This document shows, piece after piece, positions 48,822-56,185 of a DNA stretch of 64,000 nt (positions are counted from its first letter, which is position 1; every line of letters starts with the position of its first letter). The DNA is from Xanthocytophaga agilis (GTDB taxonomy: Bacteria; Bacteroidota; Bacteroidia; Cytophagales; 172606-1). The stretch lies in NCBI RefSeq assembly GCF_030068605.1, contig NZ_JASJOU010000001.1:868001-932000 (forward strand). The letters are read 5' to 3'. Position numbers and translations under genes: made by a program. The notes under the pieces are model-generated. The model was given only the letters and a program-made list of their open reading frames with translations. It did no database searches and was not told the DNA's origin.

Positions 48822-49283
48822 CTATTTGAGTTTAGTAGAGGCAAGTTTTACAGCTTCACGGATACGATGGTAGGTTCCACACCGACAAAGGTTACCTGAC
48901 ATTGCTACTTCTATTTCTTCCTCTGTAGGTTTAGTATTATGTTTTAGAAAGGAAGCCGCTGTCATTATCTGACCAGCCTGACAATATCCACATTGAGGTA
49001 CATCTACTTCATCCCATGCCAACTGTACTGGATGGTCACCAGTAGAGGAAAGTCCTTCTATGGTTGTTACCTTTGCTGTACCGATAGCGGATACAGGTAA
49101 TACACATGAACGGGTTGCCTCTCCATCCAGATGAATAGTACAGGCTCCACATTGAGCTATACCACAACCATATTTAGTACCTACTAGTCCTAAATGGTCT
49201 CTCAAGACCCATAAAAGAGGAGTTTCTGGATCAACATCTGCTTCATAATTGCGTCCGTTGACAAGTAGTTTGAAAAGTGCCAT
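48822..49283 (-). CDS. 2Fe-2S subunit of the molybdopterin oxidoreductase (IorA type)
   Basis: I start at the ATG at 49283 (MALFKLLVNGRNYEADVD). The upstream in-frame codon at 49343 adds 20 residues with no family match. The 153-aa protein has the plant-ferredoxin-type cluster site GCGIAQCGACTIHL plus a later Cys, then a second cluster site CGYCQAGQIM...GNLCRCGTYHRI. It passes electrons from the molybdenum subunit to an unknown acceptor. There is no signal peptide; it is likely carried out with the Tat-dependent partner. Confidence 0.94.
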   Translation of the reverse strand: MALFKLLVNGRNYEADVDPETPLLWVLRDHLGLVGTKYGCGIAQCGACTIHLDGEATRSCVLPVSAIGTAKVTTIEGLSSTGDHPVQLAWDEVDVPQCGYCQAGQIMTAASFLKHNTKPTEEEIEVAMSGNLCRCGTYHRIREAVKLASTKLK

Positions 49284-49490
49284 TGGTATAGTTAGGAGGT
49301 TAGTATAAACTAAATTACAAAAATTAGTGGATGGCTTATACAAATCTGGAGAGAAATTTATACAATTAAGTGAAAAGATGCTTTTGCTATAAGGTATTTG
49401 ACTAAAGGAGGTATATCGGAGTTTGGTATTTAGATATGAGCAATAATGAAACAGCAGTTACTTAGCATCTTGTTAATTTACCCTTTATCA

Positions 49491-49546
49491 GTTTTTTGGT
49501 ACATGTGTTCCCTCCCCTATAGGAGGGAACACATGTACCAAAAAAC
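49491..49546. repeat. 25-bp perfect inverted repeat with 6-nt loop
   Basis: Left arm 49491-49515 begins GTTTTTTGGTACATG and ends TTCCCTCC. Right arm 49522-49546 is its exact complement. The loop is CCTATA. The A/T-rich outer ends and GC core would work as a terminator in both directions, but a stem this long is unusual. Confidence 0.75.
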
Positions 49547-49754
49547 AAAAAATTTAAAGTAAGCTGAGTACAATTTTTGCTAGGGGGCTGCCTTTGTTTC
49601 TATGGAATACATCTATTTTTAATGATGAACCTCCCTAGTCAGACTGCTTCATCCTATACATAATTGAACTCACTACTTAACCTAACGAGAAGTATTAGCT
49701 GATACCTAAAAGAGTAATGAACTGAGTTCCGATCAAAATTCAATTTGCTGTGAG

Positions 49755-49913
49755 TTATGCACATAGAAAAAATGATCGGAACTCTGATTAAAATCAAAAG
49801 TGATTGAAGTTATGTTGAGAATCAAAACTGTTGTGTATAATGAGTAATCTCTCTGCCAATCAGTGTGGCTGCATTGTCTTTGCAAAAAGAGTTTTTGCTA
49901 TGAATTATACACA
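49755..49913. other. Cluster of three DnaA-box-like nonamers
   Basis: TTATGCACA (49755-49763), TTATACACA on the minus strand (49832-49840) and TTATACACA (49905-49913) all match TTWTNCACA. No dnaA or dnaN gene is in the window, so a replication origin is not claimed. Confidence 0.35.
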
Positions 49914-49932
49914 TATAGGATTGATTGTCCTC

Positions 49933-51792
49933 TCATTTTTTGAGTTCCAGTACCAAAGATGTTTTTGCCGGGACCTTTAGTGTAGTCAAATCAGAGAAGT
50001 TTTCTCCAGAAATAATATCCCTGGCTTGTTTAAAGGATTGCAACCGCTCTGAGAATCGTTTTGTTGAAAGGTTTTTTTCCTGAGAGCTACCATTGAGGAT
50101 TACCATAACAGATTCATTTGCTGTATAGCGGAAGTATACATATACATTGTCTTCCGGTAAATAATGCATCAGCTTGCCTGTATGAATAACGGATTGCGTT
50201 TTGCGCCAGTCCAGTAGCTTCTTTATATGCTCATAGGCTTCATTTTGACTGGCATTACGTCCCTGACCGGTAAATGCATTGATCGGATCTCCAGGCCAGC
50301 CTCCGGGAAAATCTTTGCGTACATCAGGATGCACAGATCCATCTCCATCCATTAACAGCTCAGTGCCATAATAAAGCTGAGGGATACCACGTGTAGTTAA
50401 CAGTAGTGTAATGCCAAGTTTAAACTTCTGAATATCTCGTCCAATACTTAAGAAAAAGCGTGTCAGATCATGATTATCGAGAAAGATTACATTGTTATTC
50501 GGATTGGGATAAATAAAGTCCTGCCCTAACAACATATAAAGCCGAACCAGGCCAGTATCCCAGTTTCCTTCTTCCTGTAGAGCCTGTATCACTGTACCAT
50601 AAAACGGAAAGTCTGTCACTGAAGGAAGTTGAGTTACATATCCATCTGTGCCTTTAAAGCCTTTTTGCCAGTAAGCAGTCATTGGTACAGAGTTAATCCA
50701 TGCCTCACCCACCAGGTTAAATTTGGGGTATTCGTTTTGTAAGGCTGCTGCATAGTTAGCCATAAATTCTTTATCAGGGTATGGGTAGGTATCCATACGT
50801 ATTCCATCAATCCCCGCATATTCAATCCACCATAGGGAGTTTTGAATCAGATAAGTTGCAAATCTTGGATTGGTTTGATTGATATCAGGCATAGAGGGAA
50901 CAAACCATCCATCTGTCATTTTACGTAAGTCAAATTGTGAGGCATAGGGATCTGATGGCGTGCCAGTTCTATAACTTGTAAGCATAGGTTCTTTTGCCTG
51001 TGAGTCATGTATCCAGTCTTTTTCCGGTAAGTCTTTCATTAGCCAGTGTTCAATTCCTATATGATTGGCTACCATATCCTGAATAACCTTCAATCCTGAT
51101 TGATGGCTCTGATTTACAAAGCTGACATATTCCTCATTACTTCCGAACCGACGATCTACCTGATAAAGATCCGTAATAGCATACCCATGATAGCTTTCTC
51201 TGCGTTGGTTGTTTTCTAAAACCGGGTTTAACCAGATGGCTGTAACTCCAAGATTTTTAATATAGTCAAGATGATTGGAAATTCCTTTTAAGTCGCCTCC
51301 ATGTCTGCCAAAAGGCTTGTTTCGGTGAGTTCCTTCATACATACCAGCTATGGTATCGTTTTGCTGATTTCCGTTAGAAAAGCGATCGGGCATGATAAGA
51401 TAAAGCACATCTGCCGGACTAAATCCCTGGATACGATTGGTGGATGAAGATTTTGTTCGCAGTTCGTACTGATGGGTAAATGTTTTTTTGCCTATTTTAA
51501 AGACTATAGGTACTTTACCAGCTATAGCATCCGGGGAGATCTGGAGATTTAAAAAAAGATAATTGGGACTCTCAACTTTTTCAATGCCAGATAAGTTTAC
51601 ACCTTTATAAGATAGTGAAACTTGTGCCTGACCTATTCCAGGTCCGTGTACTAAAATCTGTAGTTCAGGATTTTTCATTCCTACCCACCAGAAGGCAGGT
51701 TCAACGTGCGACAGGGTTATTTTTTGTGCAAAGGCGGATGATGAAAAAATGACCCAGATAAAATAAAAACTCAAATGAGTAATAGTTTTCAT
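49933..51792 (-). CDS. GH13 alpha-glucan hydrolase (cyclomaltodextrinase/neopullulanase type)
   Basis: This 619-aa secreted protein has a signal peptide (IFSSSAFAQ), an N-terminal Ig-like domain (about 24-115, typical of cyclomaltodextrinases), a GH13 barrel and a short C-terminal beta domain. Catalytic residues are D334 (GIRMDTYPY), E363 (LVGEAWI) and D439 (FLDNHDL). KVIQDMVANHIG is conserved region I. It cleaves alpha-1,4 glucans or cyclodextrins outside the cytosol, possibly supplying maltodextrins. No SusC/SusD pair or regulator is adjacent, so it is not in a standard starch locus. Confidence 0.93.
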   Translation of the reverse strand: MKTITHLSFYFIWVIFSSSAFAQKITLSHVEPAFWWVGMKNPELQILVHGPGIGQAQVSLSYKGVNLSGIEKVESPNYLFLNLQISPDAIAGKVPIVFKIGKKTFTHQYELRTKSSSTNRIQGFSPADVLYLIMPDRFSNGNQQNDTIAGMYEGTHRNKPFGRHGGDLKGISNHLDYIKNLGVTAIWLNPVLENNQRRESYHGYAITDLYQVDRRFGSNEEYVSFVNQSHQSGLKVIQDMVANHIGIEHWLMKDLPEKDWIHDSQAKEPMLTSYRTGTPSDPYASQFDLRKMTDGWFVPSMPDINQTNPRFATYLIQNSLWWIEYAGIDGIRMDTYPYPDKEFMANYAAALQNEYPKFNLVGEAWINSVPMTAYWQKGFKGTDGYVTQLPSVTDFPFYGTVIQALQEEGNWDTGLVRLYMLLGQDFIYPNPNNNVIFLDNHDLTRFFLSIGRDIQKFKLGITLLLTTRGIPQLYYGTELLMDGDGSVHPDVRKDFPGGWPGDPINAFTGQGRNASQNEAYEHIKKLLDWRKTQSVIHTGKLMHYLPEDNVYVYFRYTANESVMVILNGSSQEKNLSTKRFSERLQSFKQARDIISGENFSDLTTLKVPAKTSLVLELKK

Positions 51793-52034
51793 ATGTAAAT
51801 ATTTCTGGATAATAAATATAGGTTCAAAAGTACAAACAATTAGTACGAAAGCAAGAAGTTTAGTACAATTGGAAAGTGAATTGAGAATATGTTGATGTAG
51901 TTGAAATGTAAGGGTGAAAGGAAATTTCTGTGAAGAAGCTAATATGTAAGAATTTACGTGTAGAATGGTGGAAATAAAATAATGAAAGGTCTGTATTTGG
52001 ATAGGAAAAATTAATATTGTATAAAGTGTTGATT

Positions 52035-53675
52035 ATGAATGTAGAACAGGAGTTTAAACAGTTTGTGGAGTTCGGACATATTTTTGATAAGTCCACACGC
52101 AGAGAGTTGGTCCGCTATCTGAAAACAAAATTGTATGAACCGTCATCTTTGAAAGACAATGAGTTAGCTGTTACGGATTCTCAGGAAGGATGGATAACTG
52201 TTCTGGACAAAATTTTTACAGAAGACAAGCTTCTTCGGGTTACAGTAGGGAATGAAGCACTCGCTACCCAGATTATTCATGATACGCTTCTATGGATGCG
52301 TAGATCACAGAATGAGATCAACAAAAACAATCCGTGTCAGGAGGAGTTTGGGATGTTCCAATCCTGGAGAGATCGTCCTTTACGACTGTGGGCTGAAACC
52401 TGGTATCATCTTACAAACTTTCTGAAAGAGGCTTATACAAGAGAACAACTGGATGTTAGTTTTTATGAATATCATTTTGATCCGGTTTTCAGAGATAGGG
52501 AACGATTCTATAAAGAGATTGAAGGTGAAGGCGAAGATACTCATCCTGTTAACCGTTTGGTGAATGATTTACTCCGACAATGGGAGATACTATTGGTTCA
52601 GAAAAGTCTTCAGTATGAAATGCAGGAGATACAGGAAAAAATGCAAGCTTATAGTGAACTTTTATATGCTAAAGCCTCCGAATATGAAAAGATGGTTGAC
52701 TTACTGGAACCCTTTGCTCAGGAAGTAGGGCGATTCTGGAATATGTCAAGAGGATTATGGAAACAGACCAACTTTGATGTATTACAAAAGTATCAGGAAC
52801 TTTTGAAAAATGAAGATTCTATTAAGGAACTGGCTGATTTATTAGGGCGTATGAGAGAGGCACAGATTGAAATTGAGCATGAACAATATGAATATGCTAT
52901 TGCTAAGGCTACCTACAGGCCTAGTCTGGATGAGTCAACTGAGATTGGTGGGGTTTATGAGAGTAATAATCTGAATTATCTTCTGCCTGCAGAGACTGTT
53001 TTGTTAGGTGATACAGAGACAGAAATGGCTTTTTACAAAAAATACATAGACAACGGATTATTAACTTTTCAGTTTCAGGGAAGAGAAATTGTAAAAGGAG
53101 AGGGGAGCGCTTCTGGAAATCGTGAACTGATACGACGCAAACACAAAGGTCCGTTTATTATTTGTGTAGATGCGAGCGCCTCTATGGAGGGGACACCGGA
53201 ATATGTGGCTAAAGTCTGTTGTTTTGCTATTTTGCAAATGGCTGCACGGGAAAAACGAAGCTGTTATCTGATATCGTTTTCTACGAGCTTGCATACCATT
53301 AACTTACTGGAGTTGGAAAATTCCATGGACCAACTGGTCAAGTTTCTATCTATGACTTTTAATGGCGGTACTGACATCCATCCACCTATGTATGAGGCAT
53401 TGACTATGTTGCAGACTCACAACTACAAAGAGGCGGATGTCCTAATGATTTCTGATTTTATTATGTATGAAATGCAAGACCCTCTGTTAAAGCGTATTCG
53501 TCAGGAACAACAAAAGGGAACCCACTTTCATAGTCTTACGGTACATACTGGTACTGATCCGAATATCCGGGTTGTGGAAGTATTTGATAATTACTGGATT
53601 TACAATCCGGAAAGTAAGGAGATTGGTCGGCAACTGGCAGTGGATTTACAAAAAATTAATCTTGGAACATCCTAA
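52035..53675 (+). CDS. VWA-domain protein (CoxE/ViaA-like)
   Basis: I prefer the ATG at 52035. A TTG-started frame extends 18 bp upstream. The 546-aa protein has a largely helical N-terminal half (about 1-330, including coiled-coil-like stretches near 185-245) and a C-terminal von Willebrand A domain with an intact MIDAS: D379, S381, S383 (DASAS), T446 (GGTDI) and D474 (ISDF). VWA proteins of this kind usually pair with MoxR-type AAA+ ATPases (RavA-ViaA, CoxD-CoxE). No MoxR gene is next to it. The nearest AAA+ genes are the Clp-like trio 6.7 kb upstream. It is cytosolic, with no signal peptide. Confidence 0.82.
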   Translation: MNVEQEFKQFVEFGHIFDKSTRRELVRYLKTKLYEPSSLKDNELAVTDSQEGWITVLDKIFTEDKLLRVTVGNEALATQIIHDTLLWMRRSQNEINKNNPCQEEFGMFQSWRDRPLRLWAETWYHLTNFLKEAYTREQLDVSFYEYHFDPVFRDRERFYKEIEGEGEDTHPVNRLVNDLLRQWEILLVQKSLQYEMQEIQEKMQAYSELLYAKASEYEKMVDLLEPFAQEVGRFWNMSRGLWKQTNFDVLQKYQELLKNEDSIKELADLLGRMREAQIEIEHEQYEYAIAKATYRPSLDESTEIGGVYESNNLNYLLPAETVLLGDTETEMAFYKKYIDNGLLTFQFQGREIVKGEGSASGNRELIRRKHKGPFIICVDASASMEGTPEYVAKVCCFAILQMAAREKRSCYLISFSTSLHTINLLELENSMDQLVKFLSMTFNGGTDIHPPMYEALTMLQTHNYKEADVLMISDFIMYEMQDPLLKRIRQEQQKGTHFHSLTVHTGTDPNIRVVEVFDNYWIYNPESKEIGRQLAVDLQKINLGTS

Positions 53676-53751
53676 ATATAGATCTCTTTCATAATACACT
53701 CATATCTAAGATAACGTCCTTTTGCCAGCAATATAGATAGGTACCTTACTC

Positions 53752-54867
53752 TTAAAATGAGAATGGATTACGCGCCATACGTTTTTGTTCTTGTTTAAAT
53801 GCTTTCAATAACTCTCGCACATATACTGGATCTCTCAATATTTGTACTTCCTCCTTCAATTGTTTGATATACTTCTTGAGTACATTTACTTCTCGTTTTA
53901 CATTGGCATCAAGGCGTTCTGGAGGCATACATAATTGAGAGTAAAGGGAGGGTACAAATGGATTGTCACCCATTTGGAGAGAGTATAATTCTGCTTCTAG
54001 TTCATCAATTTGTTCCTTTAGTAACTTGTTGTAATATTTCAATTGTTCATCTGGAAGAAGCTCAAAATCTCCATGATCTTTTTGTTTATATTCTAATTGC
54101 AATCGTAAAAGTTCAAAGAGGTCATCGTTTTCATATGCTTGGGTGATTCGTTGCATAATCAACGTTTTTCTTTCTTTTTCAAGTGCATCAGGTTCTCTGT
54201 CCGGATGGAATTCTTTAACCAGTTGCATATATACAGAACGTACTGTTTTAGTTATATTTTGTGCTTCCTGGCGTATTTTTTCTTCTTTAGCTATTTGTTT
54301 GGCTGTTTTTTTTTTGTTGGCCTTTCGTTCTTCCTCTGTAGCAGCTTCCTGTTCTATTTTGCGTTCATACGCTTCCTTAAAGGTATTGACATCACTAAAG
54401 TCTGCATCCTCATCCATATCAATGCCCATATTGGCAAACATTTCTTTCATCATTCCACCCGTTTCTTCATTGGCCTGTTGATTGTATTCGTCAAATGATT
54501 GTCCTTCATATTTTTCGAACAGGGGCTTCAGATCTTCATAACCTAAGTCTGCAATTAAGGGATATACCTGCGTGACAATGAACTCTGCCAGGGTTTCATT
54601 ATCACGCTTCTTTAATACACCTGAGTCATGTACTTTATCAAGTGTCCAAAGGGATTGAATCTTGAGTTCTATTTTCTGTTTTTCCAGAGGAACCAAAAAA
54701 TCGTTAACTTTTTGCTGAGCTTTTTCCAGAACAGTTTGTGTATTGGTAAGAGCCTGCTTGAGTTTATCAACTTTTTGCGAATAGTTGTTAAACTGTTTCT
54801 GGAGTTTGGATAATTGCTTTCCTTCTTTTGTCTGAATAGCAATTATATGTTGATTTTCTCTATCCAT
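53752..54867 (-). CDS. Coiled-coil protein with internal J domain
   Basis: This 371-aa protein starts with a coiled coil (about 15-75), has an acidic mid part and then a J-domain-like segment around residues 205-250: SVYMQLVKEFHPDREPD, with the HPD triad at 221-223, followed by LIMQRITQAYENDDLFELL. A second coiled coil follows (about 270-350). The J domain should stimulate an Hsp70 (DnaK) ATPase, so the protein may recruit DnaK to a specific client or complex. It is convergent with the VWA gene (76 bp apart), with no shared terminator hairpin seen. Client unknown. Confidence 0.75.
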   Translation of the reverse strand: MDRENQHIIAIQTKEGKQLSKLQKQFNNYSQKVDKLKQALTNTQTVLEKAQQKVNDFLVPLEKQKIELKIQSLWTLDKVHDSGVLKKRDNETLAEFIVTQVYPLIADLGYEDLKPLFEKYEGQSFDEYNQQANEETGGMMKEMFANMGIDMDEDADFSDVNTFKEAYERKIEQEAATEEERKANKKKTAKQIAKEEKIRQEAQNITKTVRSVYMQLVKEFHPDREPDALEKERKTLIMQRITQAYENDDLFELLRLQLEYKQKDHGDFELLPDEQLKYYNKLLKEQIDELEAELYSLQMGDNPFVPSLYSQLCMPPERLDANVKREVNVLKKYIKQLKEEVQILRDPVYVRELLKAFKQEQKRMARNPFSF

Positions 54868-54943
54868 AGTTTTGTTAGTGATCTGTGCAAAAGTGAAACT
54901 TTGTGAAGTCTACTGAATTGGCTTTGATATTTTTTTACAACTA

Positions 54944-56047
54944 TTATAGTTTGAGAGCTAGTTGTTCAAATACCTGTTCCCATCTGACATTTTTTCCGGG
55001 TTGTTTGCCCAGGCGGACAATGATCAGATTTTTGGAAGGATTGACATAAATGTATTGCCCATGAAATCCATTGGCTTCAAAATTACCTTTTTTTGTATTG
55101 GTAAACCACCACTGGTATTGATAATATGGCACACTTCCCTGAGTTGTGTCTATTTGAGTAGATTCTTCAACCCATTTTGCTGGTATCAATTGTTTGCCAT
55201 TCCAGTTGCCTTTATGAAGATAGAGCCTTCCAAATTTAGCAAAGTCTCTTGCTTTGGCATTAATACAACAAAATGTCTTTTCAAGTCCGTTCTTCTTTTT
55301 ATCAATACTCCAGGTGGCATCATACTCCATTCCAATAGGTTGCCACAATTTTTCATTCATGTATTCTGTTACATTTTTATGTGTAGCCCGCTCCAGTATT
55401 AACCCTAGCAACTGAGTATTGATGCTACGATAGGCAAATTGGGTTCCTGGCTCATAATCCATTTTCAGACGGGAAATGTATTTACGAAGATTACGACCAT
55501 AATAAATCTTTGCAGCCATACCAAATGGTGAGTAATAGCTTTCATTGGCTTTAATACCTGATGTCATTTGTAGTAAATGGCGAATGGTAACTTTGTCAAA
55601 ATCTTTTTTGTCTTTAAATTCAGGAATATAGGCTATGATTTTATCATTGACGCTATGAATGTGACCTTCAGAGATGGCAATTCCAATCAATGCCGAGGTG
55701 TAAGACTTTGCCATAGAGAATGAAGCTACAGTTGAGTTCTTTTCATACGCTCTGTAGTATTTTTCAAACAGAATAGAATCATTTCGGATGATCAAAAAGG
55801 CTACTGTTGGTGTATTTTCTAAGAGGCTATCCAGTGTTTGAAGCTTCATGTGCTGGAATGTTTTCTGACTCAAATGTTGTGCTTCAATAAAATGGAAAGG
55901 AGTAGGGCTTGCCGGAAGAGGACGAGAAGGAAATATCTTATAATCAGTGATATTGGAAAAGTTGTACCAGACAAACCTGCCAACCAGACAGGAGGTACAA
56001 TTAAAAAAGATAATAACAAGTAAAAGACTTTTAACTATGTTGCGCAT
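54944..56047 (-). CDS. Serine hydrolase (beta-lactamase family), predicted lipoprotein
   Basis: This 367-aa protein has a lipoprotein signal (LLLVIIFFNCTSC). Its motifs are SMAKSYTSALIG (SxxK), a Tyr region in FAYRSINTQLLGLIL and NGFHGQYIYVNP in place of KTG. The arrangement (SxxK, YxS/N, HGQ) matches 6-aminohexanoate-oligomer hydrolase/EstB-type esterases as much as beta-lactamases. It is envelope-associated with unknown substrate. This is the third member of this fold in the window, and the three are not close sequence copies. Confidence 0.9.
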   Translation of the reverse strand: MRNIVKSLLLVIIFFNCTSCLVGRFVWYNFSNITDYKIFPSRPLPASPTPFHFIEAQHLSQKTFQHMKLQTLDSLLENTPTVAFLIIRNDSILFEKYYRAYEKNSTVASFSMAKSYTSALIGIAISEGHIHSVNDKIIAYIPEFKDKKDFDKVTIRHLLQMTSGIKANESYYSPFGMAAKIYYGRNLRKYISRLKMDYEPGTQFAYRSINTQLLGLILERATHKNVTEYMNEKLWQPIGMEYDATWSIDKKKNGLEKTFCCINAKARDFAKFGRLYLHKGNWNGKQLIPAKWVEESTQIDTTQGSVPYYQYQWWFTNTKKGNFEANGFHGQYIYVNPSKNLIIVRLGKQPGKNVRWEQVFEQLALKL

Positions 56048-56130
56048 AGAGTAGTGAAGAGAAAAAAATAATACTGGAGAATAGTTTCAAACAGTTGAGT
56101 TTTCAAAAATAGAAATTTACTAAAAAATAT

Positions 56131-56160
56131 CCCCCTTCCGAAACTTAATTCAGAAGGGGG
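56131..56160 (-). terminator. Terminator of the subtilase gene
   Basis: CCCCCTTC (56131-56138) pairs with GAAGGGGG (56153-56160). On the minus strand it follows the stop at 56186 and is followed by ATATTTTTT. Confidence 0.88.
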
Positions 56161-56185
56161 GATCATATACAGAATAAGCGTTTAC

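Larger units (their letters stand above)
49284..49932. other. Structured intergenic region without a gene
   Basis: This 649-bp spacer has no open frame of note. It holds a 25-bp perfect hairpin (49491-49546), a 12-bp inverted repeat (49724-49735 with 49773-49784), and near-repeats at 49744-49766 and 49894-49918. Three DnaA-box-like nonamers lie in its second half. Confidence 0.6.

Noticed and set aside
49284-49932. Replication origin
   Set aside because: DnaA-box-like sites are present, but there is no dnaA, dnaN, gidA or similar gene and no skew data. It is kept only as a cluster of sites.
53061-53294. Minus-strand frame inside the VWA gene
   Set aside because: It overlaps the conserved MIDAS coding region and has no family features.
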